Part shown: positions 1-7,962 of the stretch, in pieces
Layout of the letters: each line of letters begins with the position of its first letter
Numbering within the stretch: position 1 is the stretch's first letter
NCBI RefSeq assembly: GCF_009733595.1
Contig: NZ_WOFH01000010.1
Coordinates: 1 to 64,000, forward strand
DNA from: Actinomadura litoris
Lineage (GTDB): Bacteria > Actinomycetota > Actinomycetes > Streptosporangiales > Streptosporangiaceae
Direction of reading: 5' to 3'
DNA: 64,000 nucleotides
Program-made: the position numbers and the translations under genes
The notes under the pieces: generated by a model
Seen by the model: only the letters and a program-made list of their open reading frames with translations
What the model was told of the DNA's origin: nothing
The model's database searches: none

Positions 1-57
1 CAACAACGGCTCGATCCGCGCCCAGGCGGCATCGGTGAGCTCATGACGACGCACCAT
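1..57 (-). CDS. IS5-family transposase, N-terminal fragment
   Basis: A frame opening with ATG at 57 reads MVRRHELTDAAWARIEPLL and runs off the left edge. This is the typical N-terminus of actinobacterial IS5-type DDE transposases, where the R-H-E-L-T-D-x-x-W pattern begins the DUF4096-like DNA-binding part. The catalytic domain is not visible, so it cannot be said whether the element is active. It is transcribed in the same direction as the methyltransferase upstream of it. Confidence 0.65.
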   Translation of the reverse strand, partial: MVRRHELTDAAWARIEPLL

Positions 58-122
58 GTCCACCATCACAACCCAGGACACAGATCAGCCTCAGCCAAAC
101 ACCCAGATCCACCGGACAGGAC
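1..122 (-). mobile_element. IS5-like insertion sequence, 5' end only
   Basis: The left edge of the window lies inside an insertion sequence. The minus strand carries the start of a transposase gene, and about 65 bp separate its start codon from the stop codon of the neighbouring methyltransferase. The outer tip of the element probably lies near 119-126, where GGTCCTGTCC is read on the minus strand next to CTAG. The exact terminus and target duplication cannot be fixed because the other end is outside the window. Family assignment rests only on the first 19 residues of the transposase. Confidence 0.6.
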
Positions 123-956
123 CTAGGGCTTGCGGGCGACGCCGCCGAAGGAGTCGATCGCCTGCGGGTCGCTGATCTCGGGGAAGTCCGGCCGCCACAG
201 CGGGGTCGAGACCACGCCGGGCTCCTCCAGCTCCAGGCCCTCGAACAGCGCCTCGATGTACTCGGGCGTGCGCGCGTGGTAGGGGACGGTCCCGGCCTCG
301 GCGCACAGCCGCAGCGCCTCGCCCCGGGCGGTCGCCTCGGCGGGCGTCCACTCGTTGACGCCGAGCACGTTCGTGCCGTCGTTGATGGACACATAGCTGC
401 CGGACGGCAGCGCCTCGACCAGCCGCCGGACGATCCCGGGCGGGTCGTCCCCGTCGGCCACGTTGCCGATGATGCCGAGCAGCAGCAGCCCGACCGGCCG
501 GCCGAAGTCCAGCACGGCGGCGGCCTGCTCGATGATCGCCTCGGGCTCGCGGACGTCGGCCTGGATGTAGGCGCAGGCCCCGTCCGGGGTGCTGGTGAGC
601 AGCGCGCGGGCGTGCGTGACGACCAGCGGGTCGTTGTCGACGTAGACGATCCGGGAGTCGGCGGCGTCGCGCTGCGCCACCTCGTGGGTGTTGTCGACGG
701 CGGGCAGGCCCGTCCCGATGTCGAGGAACTGCCGGACCCCCATGGCGGTCATGTGGTGCACGACGCGGATCAGGAACGCCCGCGACTGGCGCGCCACGTC
801 CGCGATCTCGGGATACACCGCCGCGATCCTGTCGCCGATCTCGCGGTCGACCGGATAGGTGTCCTTGCCGCCCAGCCAGTGGTTCCAGAGCCGGGCCTGG
901 TGCGGCCGCGTGACGTCGATGGTCGGGCTGGCGGCGGGGGCGCCGTCGTCGGTCAT
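123..956 (-). CDS. SAM-dependent methyltransferase, DUF574 family
   Basis: A protein of 277 residues with the hallmarks of the actinobacterial DUF574/Methyltransf_19 family: an early LGGKDTYPVD segment, the SAM-binding strand FLDIGTGLP near residue 80, and YVDNDPLVV with the acidic residue that contacts the ribose. The C-terminus (GGVARKP) is the normal end of the family, so the gene is complete although an IS element begins right after its stop codon. GGGAAGG just upstream of ATG 956 supports the start. These proteins are numerous in actinomycetes and their substrates are mostly unknown; no substrate can be inferred from the neighbours. Confidence 0.85.
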   Translation of the reverse strand: MTDDGAPAASPTIDVTRPHQARLWNHWLGGKDTYPVDREIGDRIAAVYPEIADVARQSRAFLIRVVHHMTAMGVRQFLDIGTGLPAVDNTHEVAQRDAADSRIVYVDNDPLVVTHARALLTSTPDGACAYIQADVREPEAIIEQAAAVLDFGRPVGLLLLGIIGNVADGDDPPGIVRRLVEALPSGSYVSINDGTNVLGVNEWTPAEATARGEALRLCAEAGTVPYHARTPEYIEALFEGLELEEPGVVSTPLWRPDFPEISDPQAIDSFGGVARKP

Positions 957-1038
957 GGGGACCTTCCCAGAACTCGTGACAAATCGGTGCTCATCACATT
1001 AAACCCACCGGCGGAACGATGATCGCGAAAGACGCGCG

Positions 1039-2109
1039 CTAGGGCGCGGGCGGGAGTTCCTCGGCGGCCTCGGCCGCCTGCGCCAGCCGCTCGCGCAGCG
1101 CCTGGACGAGCGCGTCGCCCTGGCCCGTGAGCCGCTCGATCGCGGGCAGCGCCAGGTCGTCGCGGACGGTGTCGGCGACCAGCTCGTCGTACTCGTGGGC
1201 CCGTTCGGCGAGCGAGTCCAGATGCCGCTGGGCGCGCAGCGCCTCGTCGGCCGCGCGGGCCCGCTCGGCGTAGCGTTCCAGCGCCTCGACGCGCCGGGTG
1301 ACGGCCGCGACCGACAGCTCCAGCTTGCCGCGCAGCGGGCGGAGCGCCGCGTCCACCTCGGGGAGGTTCGCGGCGGCGGCGACCTCCTCCTGCTCGACCC
1401 GCAGCCGCGACTGCCGGGCCAGCACCCGCGCGATCTCCCACTCCTGGCGCGGCAGCGTGACGGCGTTGTCGACGGTGTCGAGCAGCCCCTCGCGGTTGAC
1501 CTCGGAGTCGCGGACGGCGTCGACGGCGGCCTGCACGCGCACGAGCAGCGCGCGGCCGGGCCCGTCCAGCTCCTCGGGCGTGACGTAGCGGTCGCGGCGG
1601 CGGTGCAGCTCGCGGGCGCGGTGCAGGTCCAGCGAGACCGACGGGGTGCCGAGCGCCACCAGCACGGCGAGCATGCCGAGGCCGAGCAGCCACAGCGAGC
1701 CGAGCGCGGGCGACCCGACCAGCCCGAGCCCGAGGACGGTCAGCGGCGCCAGCCACACCAGCGGGCGGCGGCGCGCGACGAGCGTGTCGAGCTCGGCGCG
1801 CAGCGTCGGGTCGGCGACCGGGCGGGGCTCCACGGCGGCGCCGTCCTCGCGCGGGCGTCCGGGCGCGATCCGCCGCCAGTACGTCCCGACGTGGGTCTCG
1901 AACGCGAAGTCGGTGGGCGCGATCTCGATCTCGGTGGGCCCGGCGGGCAGCGGCCACGAGCCGACCGGGTCGCCGCCCCCGGGGCCGGTGAAGCGGACCC
2001 ACCAGCCGCCCCTGCCCTCGTCGCACCGGTAGCGGCCCGGGGCGACGTCGATCCCGACGAAGTACGTCCCGATCCCGGGGATGGACTCGCTCCACGCGCC
2101 ACTGGTCAC
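1039..2109 (-). CDS. membrane protein with coiled-coil C-terminus
   Basis: A protein of 356 residues starting at GTG 2109, chosen because GGAGG lies a few bases upstream and the frame further upstream has no family resemblance. The first 70 residues contain the pattern GTYFVGIDVAPGRYRC and look like a small extracytoplasmic-type beta domain. Two hydrophobic segments follow around residues 115-160 (LVWLAPLTVLGLGLVG and LLGLGMLAVLVALG). The rest is charged and predicted to be alpha-helical or coiled coil, rich in Glu, Arg and Ala. No enzyme motif is seen. It stands alone, divergent from the peptidyl-tRNA hydrolase gene. Function unknown. Confidence 0.75.
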   Translation of the reverse strand: MTSGAWSESIPGIGTYFVGIDVAPGRYRCDEGRGGWWVRFTGPGGGDPVGSWPLPAGPTEIEIAPTDFAFETHVGTYWRRIAPGRPREDGAAVEPRPVADPTLRAELDTLVARRRPLVWLAPLTVLGLGLVGSPALGSLWLLGLGMLAVLVALGTPSVSLDLHRARELHRRRDRYVTPEELDGPGRALLVRVQAAVDAVRDSEVNREGLLDTVDNAVTLPRQEWEIARVLARQSRLRVEQEEVAAAANLPEVDAALRPLRGKLELSVAAVTRRVEALERYAERARAADEALRAQRHLDSLAERAHEYDELVADTVRDDLALPAIERLTGQGDALVQALRERLAQAAEAAEELPPAP

Positions 2110-2277
2110 CGGCGACCTCCGACCGGACTGCTCCGCCGCGCCGCCCCCGCCGACCGGTGAGGACCGCTCGCTCCGCACCAGGACTGACGTCCGGCGGACC
2201 GTAAGAGTTGCAGTACCCACATCCGGCGCGGGGAAGTCGCGTGCGGGGCGCCCTGTCGCGTTTGGAATACTCCAGGC

Positions 2278-2943
2278 GTGCGTCCCGACTACGACCCTCT
2301 CGACGATCCGCCCTGGGCGATGCAGCTCGTCGTCCGCGCCGAGAAGACCGATCCGCCTGGTCACGGCGCCGTCTGCGAGGCGGCGGCGACCGCGGTCCTC
2401 CGGCTGCTCACCGACCCGCGCGCCGCGGAACCCGACGGGGAATGGCGCGCGGCCGTCCACGCGTGGGAGTCGCGGCGCATCCGCAAGGTGACGCGGCGGG
2501 CGCGCGGGGTGCGCTGGCCCGAGGTGCAGGCGCTCCCCGGCGTCACCGTCGAGCACGACGGCGCGCAGGTCCGCGCGTTCGTGCCGGGACCGGTGTCGGA
2601 CGTCCCGCCGGAGCTGGCCAGACTCCAGGTCGCCGGGCTCGACCTGGCCGAGACCGACCCCAAGCCGCCGCCCGGCCCGCCCTACGCGGCGATCACGCTC
2701 AACCCCGGCGTCACGATGACGACCGGGAAGGCCGCCGCGCAGTGCGGGCACGCCGCGCAACTCCTGCTGCGCCAGGGCGGGCGCGCCGACGTCGCGGCCT
2801 GGATCGAGGCGGGCGCCCGCGTGCACCTGACCCGCGACGTCCCGTGGAGCCGCTGCGTGCGGGACGCGACGGTCGCCGTCCGCGACGGCGGCTTCACCGA
2901 GGTCCCGCCCGGCACGATGACCGCGATCGCCCGCCTCCTGTGA
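2278..2943 (+). CDS. peptidyl-tRNA hydrolase, PTH2 family
   Basis: A protein of 221 residues whose last ~85 residues match the PTH2 fold: AAITLNPGVTMTTGKAAAQ followed by CGHAAQLLL, and a C-terminal GGFTEVPPGTMTAIA segment. PTH2 enzymes release peptides from peptidyl-tRNA that has dropped off the ribosome. The N-terminal ~130 residues are an extension not present in the ~115-residue archaeal enzymes and have no clear motif. This type is a minor actinobacterial family separate from bacterial Pth. Start GTG 2278; a weak ribosome site. No operon partner is apparent. Confidence 0.75.
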   Translation: MRPDYDPLDDPPWAMQLVVRAEKTDPPGHGAVCEAAATAVLRLLTDPRAAEPDGEWRAAVHAWESRRIRKVTRRARGVRWPEVQALPGVTVEHDGAQVRAFVPGPVSDVPPELARLQVAGLDLAETDPKPPPGPPYAAITLNPGVTMTTGKAAAQCGHAAQLLLRQGGRADVAAWIEAGARVHLTRDVPWSRCVRDATVAVRDGGFTEVPPGTMTAIARLL

Positions 2944-2979
2944 CGCGGGCGGCCGGTCGGAGGCCGGATCAGCGGCGGG

Positions 2980-3693
2980 TCAGCGGCGGGGGAGGCGGTT
3001 GATCGCCGAGAGGGCGAACTCCTGGGTGCGGGTGAGCCCGCCCCCGCTCGGCGCGGCCGCGGGCTCGCCCGCCTCGCGCCTGGCCCGCGCGGCGGCGGCG
3101 AGCTGCGCCTTCGCGCTCAGGCCGTAGGACAGGAACAGCAGCACGACGAACCCCGCCAGGTACAGGACGTGCTCCAGCAGCCCGCCCCACCGGCCCTTGA
3201 GCACGTCCAGCACGGCGAACATCGCGAACCCCGCCATCCATCCGGCCAGCGCGGGGACGAACCACATGTCCCGGCGGCGCGCCAACCCGGCGGCGGTGAC
3301 CACGACGAGCAGCACCTCGACCGCCTTGACGACGATCAGCAGCGTCCCCGCGGGGCCGGAGGCGAAGTACTTCTCGAACTCCTCGCGCCGGTCGTCCCAC
3401 AGCAGCACGGCGCTCACGATGCCCGTCACCCCGTAGGCGAGGAGGAACACGCCGACCGCGTAGTGCAGGCGGTGCCAGCTCCGGCCGCCCTGGCCCTCGG
3501 CCGTGCCCGGCCCCCCGGCGGGCGGGACGGGCGCGTCGGGCGCGGGCGGCGGGGGGAGGGGCGGGTCCGGGACGAAGGTCTCCCCGGCGTCGTCCGGGGC
3601 GGCGTCGGCGGGGGCGGGCGGTTCCGGAAGCCGCTGGTCCGGCCGGGTCTTCTCCGGATTCGCCGCCATGCTGACCGCCATCATCGCCCCCAT
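2980..3693 (-). CDS. proline-rich four-helix membrane protein
   Basis: A protein of 237 residues. The first ~70 residues are Pro/Ala-rich (a run such as PDPPLPPPPAPDAPVPP), presumably a flexible cytoplasmic tail. Four hydrophobic segments follow: YAVGVFLLAYGVTGIVSAVL, LLIVVKAVEVLLVVVTAAG, WFVPALAGWMAGFAMFAVL and VLYLAGFVVLLFLSYGL. The C-terminal tail is basic. It is convergent with the PTH2 gene. The start could be ATG 3693, 3684 or 3681. No family with known function is recognised. Confidence 0.7.
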   Translation of the reverse strand: MGAMMAVSMAANPEKTRPDQRLPEPPAPADAAPDDAGETFVPDPPLPPPPAPDAPVPPAGGPGTAEGQGGRSWHRLHYAVGVFLLAYGVTGIVSAVLLWDDRREEFEKYFASGPAGTLLIVVKAVEVLLVVVTAAGLARRRDMWFVPALAGWMAGFAMFAVLDVLKGRWGGLLEHVLYLAGFVVLLFLSYGLSAKAQLAAAARARREAGEPAAAPSGGGLTRTQEFALSAINRLPRR

Positions 3694-3879
3694 GCTCCCG
3701 TACGCCTGTTAGGCGCAAGATATCCCGGATGGTGGCGCCGACGCCCGGGACGCAGCGGCGCGTCCCGCCGCGCCGTCCGGCGCACCGGGGCTGACCAGCC
3801 CGAAGTGCTTGCGGTCGGGCCGCGGAAACGGAAGGCTGAGGGCTCGTCGGGCCGCGCGGAGTCCACGAGGAAGACGAGG

Positions 3880-4176
3880 ATGACGCCTGACGATACGGGA
3901 ACCGCCGCGCCGTCGAGGACGCGGATCGAATATCTGGAAGAGCTCGGCGACGAGCTGACGAGACGGGGCTTCCGGGTGCGTCTCACCCTGCCCCGAGGCC
4001 AGTCGCCCAGCCTGCACGTGATGAATCCGGACGCGTCCGCCCTCACGGAGAACATCCTGGCGGAGCAGGGCGCGGACGGGTGGTGGTACTGGTGGTCGTG
4101 GGCGGAGCGCATCGCGGCCGCCGCCGACGTCGCCGCCGCGGCCGACCGGGTCGCGCTGGTCCTCGCCGCCCGCTGA
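3880..4176 (+). CDS. small conserved-looking hypothetical protein
   Basis: A 98-residue protein starting at ATG 3880 with AGGAAGACG upstream. It begins with a helical, charged stretch (IEYLEELGDELTRRGFRVRL), has a Trp-rich motif GWWYWWSWAE in the middle, and ends in an Ala-rich helix. The composition and length resemble small cytosolic proteins common in actinomycete genomes, but no function is known to me. It is followed by an inverted repeat (4181-4232) that may end its transcript. Confidence 0.65.
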   Translation: MTPDDTGTAAPSRTRIEYLEELGDELTRRGFRVRLTLPRGQSPSLHVMNPDASALTENILAEQGADGWWYWWSWAERIAAAADVAAAADRVALVLAAR

Positions 4177-4180
4177 CAAC

Positions 4181-4232
4181 GTGATCATGCAGCACGGCCC
4201 CGGCCCACTCCGGTGCCCCCCTGCATGATCAC
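4181..4232. repeat. 12-bp inverted repeat after the small gene
   Basis: GTGATCATGCAG at 4181-4192 is perfectly complementary to CTGCATGATCAC at 4221-4232, with a 28-base loop rich in C. It begins four bases after the stop codon of the upstream gene. It could form a hairpin that protects or terminates the transcript, or be a protein-binding site. There is no T-run, which is normal for actinomycete terminators. Confidence 0.6.
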
Positions 4233-4258
4233 GCTCTCATGTGGGCCCTCCCCCCGAA

Positions 4259-4279
4259 AATGTTGAGCGCTCGAACATT
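4259..4279. promoter_or_regulatory. candidate operator 1 upstream of the sugar importer
   Basis: AATGTT and AACATT form perfect 6-bp arms around the spacer GAGCGCTCG, itself containing the palindrome GAGCGCTC seen in many LacI-type operators of actinobacteria. It lies about 235 bp before the importer's first gene. A relationship with the ROK regulator at the end of the cluster is inference. Confidence 0.5.
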
Positions 4280-4376
4280 CTCCGCGCCGCCTCGGCGGGC
4301 GCCGCCCTCCCGTGCCCTCCCGCGAGGTGATCCACCCCTCGGAGGCGCTCGTCCGCGTTGATCTCGCGTTATGTGA

Positions 4377-4395
4377 TTGTTACCGCTCACAACAA
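4377..4395. promoter_or_regulatory. candidate operator 2 upstream of the sugar importer
   Basis: TTGTT and AACAA arms flank ACCGCTCAC. The stretch ATTGTTACCGCTCACAA is close to the lac operator in sequence. It shares the GCTC core with the site at 4259-4279. Such sites are bound by LacI- or ROK-type sugar regulators; which one acts here is not shown. Confidence 0.5.
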
Positions 4396-4438
4396 ATCCG
4401 CGCGCCGGCGGGTATGGCGCGGCGGACAACGCCGACAT

Positions 4439-4458
4439 AAGTTGCGGGACACAACATT
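4439..4458. promoter_or_regulatory. candidate operator 3 upstream of the sugar importer
   Basis: AAGTTG and CAACATT are arranged as an imperfect inverted repeat around CGGGACA. On the minus strand it reads AATGTTG, the same half-site as operator 1. It lies 55 bp before the ATG of the binding-protein gene and so would overlap the promoter or transcript start. The rest of the 337-bp gap holds no reading frame I would call. Confidence 0.4.
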
Positions 4459-4513
4459 CACGGCGAACTAGGCCGCGCGCCGCGGCCACCCACCCCCCGA
4501 AAGGACCCGGGCT

Positions 4514-5593
4514 ATGCGCAAGGGGATCCTCAGCCTCGCCACCCTGTCGGCGGTCGCCGCGCTCGTCCTCACCGCGTGCGGAGACGGCTCCGGTGACTCC
4601 CAGGCCGCCTCCGATCCCGCCAAGGGCAAGGTCGGCGTGATCCTGCCCGACACGACGTCCTCCACCCGCTACGAGAGCTTCGACCGCCCCTACCTGGCGC
4701 AGGCGTTCAAGGCGGCGGGCGTCCGCTACGACATCCAGAACGCCGAGGGGTCCGCCCAGCGCTTCCAGACCATCGCCGACCAGATGATCACCAGCGGTGC
4801 CACCGTGCTGGTGCTGGACGGCCTGGACTCCGACTCGGCCGCCGCCGTCCAGCGCAAGGCGCGGGCGCAGGGCGTCAAGACCATCGACTACGACCGGCTC
4901 GCGCTCGGCGGCGTCTCGGACTACTACGTCTCCTTCGACAACGTGAAGGTCGGCGAGGAGCTCGGCAACGGACTGCGCAGGTGCCTGGGGGACAAGGCCG
5001 CGAACATCGCCTACCTGAACGGCGCCCCGACCGACAACAACGCCACGCTGTTCGCGCGGGGCGCGCACGCCGTCCTCGACAAGGTCCCCTCCTACCGGAA
5101 GGCCGCCGAGCAGGCCGTCCCCGACTGGAAGCCGGAGAAGGCCGCGACCATCTTCGAGCAGATGTGGACCGAGCAGAAGGGCCGGATCGACGGCGTCGTC
5201 GCCGCCAACGACAACCTCGCCAACGCGGTCGTGTCGATCGTCAACAAGAACGGCGAGGCCGGGAAGGTCGCCGTCACCGGGCAGGACGCCACCCCGCAGG
5301 GCCTCCAGAACATCCTGGACGGCAAGCAGTGCATGACGGTCTACAAGCCCGTCAAGCAGGAGGCGGACGCCGCCGCCAGGCTCGCCGTCGCGCTGCTCTC
5401 CGGCGGCAAGGCCGAGACCAACGGCACCACCAACGACCCCGAGGGCAAGCGGGACGTGCCGTCGGTGCTGCTCACCCCGATCGGCGTCTTCGAGGACGGC
5501 GTCAAGCGGGTCGTGACCGACGGGTTCGTGAAGGCGTCCGAGCTGTGCAAGGGCGGCTACGCCGCGAAGTGCGAGGACGCGGGCATCCGGTAG
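4514..5593 (+). CDS. xylF: xylose/ribose-type ABC sugar-binding lipoprotein
   Basis: A lipoprotein of 359 residues: signal peptide with lipobox LTAC (Cys22), then a periplasmic-binding-protein type I fold. VGVILPDTTSSTRYESFDRP, the repeated domain hinge and GAPTDNNATLFARGAH are typical of XylF/ChvE-type pentose and hexose binding proteins. It captures the sugar outside the membrane for the permease at 6518. GAAAGGACC upstream of ATG 4514 fixes the start. Three operator-like repeats precede it and a long hairpin (5610-5682) follows it, probably keeping this product more abundant than the membrane parts. The exact sugar (xylose most likely) is inference. Confidence 0.85.
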   Translation: MRKGILSLATLSAVAALVLTACGDGSGDSQAASDPAKGKVGVILPDTTSSTRYESFDRPYLAQAFKAAGVRYDIQNAEGSAQRFQTIADQMITSGATVLVLDGLDSDSAAAVQRKARAQGVKTIDYDRLALGGVSDYYVSFDNVKVGEELGNGLRRCLGDKAANIAYLNGAPTDNNATLFARGAHAVLDKVPSYRKAAEQAVPDWKPEKAATIFEQMWTEQKGRIDGVVAANDNLANAVVSIVNKNGEAGKVAVTGQDATPQGLQNILDGKQCMTVYKPVKQEADAAARLAVALLSGGKAETNGTTNDPEGKRDVPSVLLTPIGVFEDGVKRVVTDGFVKASELCKGGYAAKCEDAGIR

Positions 5594-5609
5594 TTCCTTC
5601 TCCGAGACA

Positions 5610-5682
5610 CCGTGGCGGGCCCGACCCCGCCGAGGGCGGACGGCTCCCGCGCCTCCGCACCGCCCTCGTGGGCCCGCCACGG
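5610..5682 (+). promoter_or_regulatory. long two-stem hairpin between binding-protein and ATPase genes
   Basis: A perfect 13-bp stem (5610-5622 with 5670-5682, CCGTGGCGGGCCC) encloses a 9-bp stem (5631-5639 with 5660-5668, CGAGGGCGG) and a GC-rich loop. It begins 17 bases after the xylF stop codon. Hairpins at this place in sugar importer operons commonly act as partial terminators or 3'-end stabilisers, so that the binding protein is made in excess. That role here is inference. Confidence 0.7.
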
Positions 5683-5718
5683 GCACGACCCGCCAGTCAG
5701 GCCCCTGGAAGGAGACTC

Positions 5719-6504
5719 GTGGCAGAAAACGGTGACCCCGTCCTCCGGGTGACCGGGCTCAACAAGAGCTTCGGCGCCGTCCACGTGCTGCACGACGTGG
5801 ACCTCACCGTGCGGCTCGGCGAGGTGATGGCCCTCGTCGGCGACAACGGAGCGGGCAAGTCCACCCTGATCAAATGCGTGGCCGGGATCCACCCGATCGA
5901 CTCCGGGCGCGTGGAGTTCGAGGGCCGCCCGGTGCGGGTCGCGGGCCCGCGCGACGCCGCCGCGCTCGGCATCGAGGTCGTCTACCAGGACCTCGCGCTC
6001 GCCGACAACCTCGACATCGTCCAGAACATGTTCCTCGGCCGCGAGCGGCGCAGGGGGATCGTGCTGGACGAGGCGTCCATGGAGGAGGCGGCCAGGCGGA
6101 CCCTCGCCCGGCTGTCGGTCCGCACCGTCAGGTCGGTGCGCCAGCGGGTCGCCAGCCTGTCGGGCGGCCAGCGGCAGACCGTCGCGATCGCCAAGGCCGC
6201 GCTGTGGGAGTCCAAGGTCGTCATCCTGGACGAGCCCACCGCCGCGCTCGGCGTCGCGCAGACCCGGCAGGTGCTCGGGCTCGTCCGGCGCCTCGCCGAC
6301 ACCGGCCACGCGGTCGTGCTCATCTCGCACAACATGAACGACGTGTTCGAGGTCGCCGACCGGATCACCGCGCTGTACCTCGGCCGCGTCGCGGCGGACG
6401 TCGCGCGCTCCGCCGTCACCCACGGGCAGGTCGTGGAGCTCATCACCGCCGGCCGCTCCGGCGATCTCGGTCTCACGCCGGCGACCGCCGCCGAGAACAT
6501 CTGA
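5719..6504 (+). CDS. xylG: sugar ABC transporter ATPase (first of two)
   Basis: A single nucleotide-binding domain of 261 residues, starting at GTG 5719 behind GGAAGGAG. Walker A GDNGAGKST (41-49), Q-loop VVYQDLAL, signature LSGGQRQ, Walker B VVILDEPTAAL and H-loop LISHNMND are all intact. Most carbohydrate-uptake-2 ATPases (RbsA, E. coli XylG) are double domains of ~500 residues; this one is a single domain, as in actinobacterial XylG. It powers the permease at 6518. A close paralogue lies at 7963, so a heterodimer is possible. Confidence 0.87.
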   Translation: MAENGDPVLRVTGLNKSFGAVHVLHDVDLTVRLGEVMALVGDNGAGKSTLIKCVAGIHPIDSGRVEFEGRPVRVAGPRDAAALGIEVVYQDLALADNLDIVQNMFLGRERRRGIVLDEASMEEAARRTLARLSVRTVRSVRQRVASLSGGQRQTVAIAKAALWESKVVILDEPTAALGVAQTRQVLGLVRRLADTGHAVVLISHNMNDVFEVADRITALYLGRVAADVARSAVTHGQVVELITAGRSGDLGLTPATAAENI

Positions 6505-6517
6505 AGGGGGACGCGAG

Positions 6518-7801
6518 GTGTCCACCGACATCCCCGAGCGCAAGGAGGCCGCCGTGAAGCTGGCCGACGCCGACTTCGCCGTCGACGATCGCGCACACGA
6601 CCTGCGGTCGGCGCTGCTGGACTACCGGGACCGGATCCGCGCGGGCGAACTCGGCGCGCTCCCGGCGATCCTCGGCCTGATCTCACTGGTCGCGCTGTTC
6701 ACCGCGCTGAAACCGGACACGTTCCTCAGCAAGGGCAACATCGCGAACCTGTCGACGCAGGCGCTGCCCATCACGATCCTCGCGATGGGCCTGGTGTTCG
6801 TGCTGCTGCTCGGCGAGATCGACCTGTCGGCGGGCGTCGCCAGCGGCGTCTGCGCGGCGGTGATGGCCAAGCTCATGGCCGACTCCGGGCAGCCCTGGTA
6901 CGTCGCGGTGCTGTCGGCCGTGGCGATCGGCATCGTCATCGGCACGCTGATCGGCTGGCTGGTCGCCGTGGTGCGGATCCCCTCGTTCGTCGTCACGCTC
7001 GCGCTGTTCCTCGGCCTCCAGGGCGTCACGCTGCGGATGATCGGCGACGGCGGGACGGTGCCCGTCCGCGACGAGGTCGTGTTCGCGCTCGCCAACAAGA
7101 ACATGCCGATCTGGCTCGGCTGGACGCTCACCGCCGTGTGCGTCGCCGGCTACACCGGGACGCAGCTCCTGCGCTGGCGCCGCCAGCACGCCCGCGGCCT
7201 GCACGCCCGCCCGCTGGAACTGGTGCTCGCGCAGGCCGGGGCCGTCGCGGCGGCGCTGCTGCTCGGCACCTACCTCCTCAGCCTCGACCGCGCGCCCAGC
7301 CCGCTGATCACCCTCGGCGGAGTGCCGTGGGGCGTGCCGCTGGTCGGCGTGCTGCTCGTCGCCTGCACGTTCGTGCTGGGCCGCACGTCCTACGGGCGGC
7401 ACGTCTACGCCGTCGGCGGCAACGCCGAGGCGGCCCGCCGCGCCGGGATCAACGTCACCCGCATCCGGATCTCCGTCTTCATGATCGCCTCGGGGATGGC
7501 GGCGGTCAGCGGCATCGTCGCCGCGTCCCGGCTGAACTCGGTCGCCACCGACGCGGGCGGCGGCAACACGCTGCTGTACGCGGTCGGCGCGGCCGTCATC
7601 GGCGGGACGAGCCTGTTCGGCGGGCGCGGCAAGGCCCGCGACGCGGTGTTCGGCGGCCTGGTCATCGCCATCATCGAGAACGGGCTCGGGCTGCTCGGCA
7701 CCAAGGCCTACCTCCAGTACCTCATCACCGGGATCGTGCTGCTGCTCGCGGCGGGCATCGACGCGCTGGCCAGGCGCCGCCGGGCCGGCACCGGCCGATG
7801 A
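6518..7801 (+). CDS. xylH: sugar ABC transporter permease, XylH/RbsC type
   Basis: A protein of 427 residues with about ten membrane segments in the BPD_transp_2 pattern. It includes LPITILAMGLVFVLLLGEID and the loop AVGGNAEAARRAGINVTRIR, which is the coupling-helix region typical of XylH/RbsC permeases. A ~50-residue hydrophilic N-terminus precedes the first helix. Start GTG 6518 lies 13 bp after the ATPase gene, with GGGGGACGCGAGG upstream. The stop overlaps an ATG in the ATGA arrangement, but the next gene more likely starts further down at 7963. Confidence 0.87.
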   Translation: MSTDIPERKEAAVKLADADFAVDDRAHDLRSALLDYRDRIRAGELGALPAILGLISLVALFTALKPDTFLSKGNIANLSTQALPITILAMGLVFVLLLGEIDLSAGVASGVCAAVMAKLMADSGQPWYVAVLSAVAIGIVIGTLIGWLVAVVRIPSFVVTLALFLGLQGVTLRMIGDGGTVPVRDEVVFALANKNMPIWLGWTLTAVCVAGYTGTQLLRWRRQHARGLHARPLELVLAQAGAVAAALLLGTYLLSLDRAPSPLITLGGVPWGVPLVGVLLVACTFVLGRTSYGRHVYAVGGNAEAARRAGINVTRIRISVFMIASGMAAVSGIVAASRLNSVATDAGGGNTLLYAVGAAVIGGTSLFGGRGKARDAVFGGLVIAIIENGLGLLGTKAYLQYLITGIVLLLAAGIDALARRRRAGTGR

Positions 7802-7962
7802 CGGCGGGGGACGCGCCCGGCGAGCCCGTGTACGACACCCCGCGCGACCCTGAGGCGGGGTGGGCCGACTGTGCTTCCTGGGCGGTGAGCGCTGCTGATA
7901 CGCTCGCGATCCAGGACCGTTCGGCGCGGGACGGCGGTGTGGCACGGTGGGAGCCTCTCGGC

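Noticed and set aside
4377..4395. A true lac operator
   Set aside because: The match to the E. coli operator has a missing base and no LacI gene is nearby. It is more simply a sugar-regulator site of the local cluster.
7798..7962. A 55-residue N-terminal extension of the second ATPase starting in the permease stop
   Set aside because: The sequence does not match the ATPase family, has weaker coding character, and a ribosome site lies before ATG 7963.
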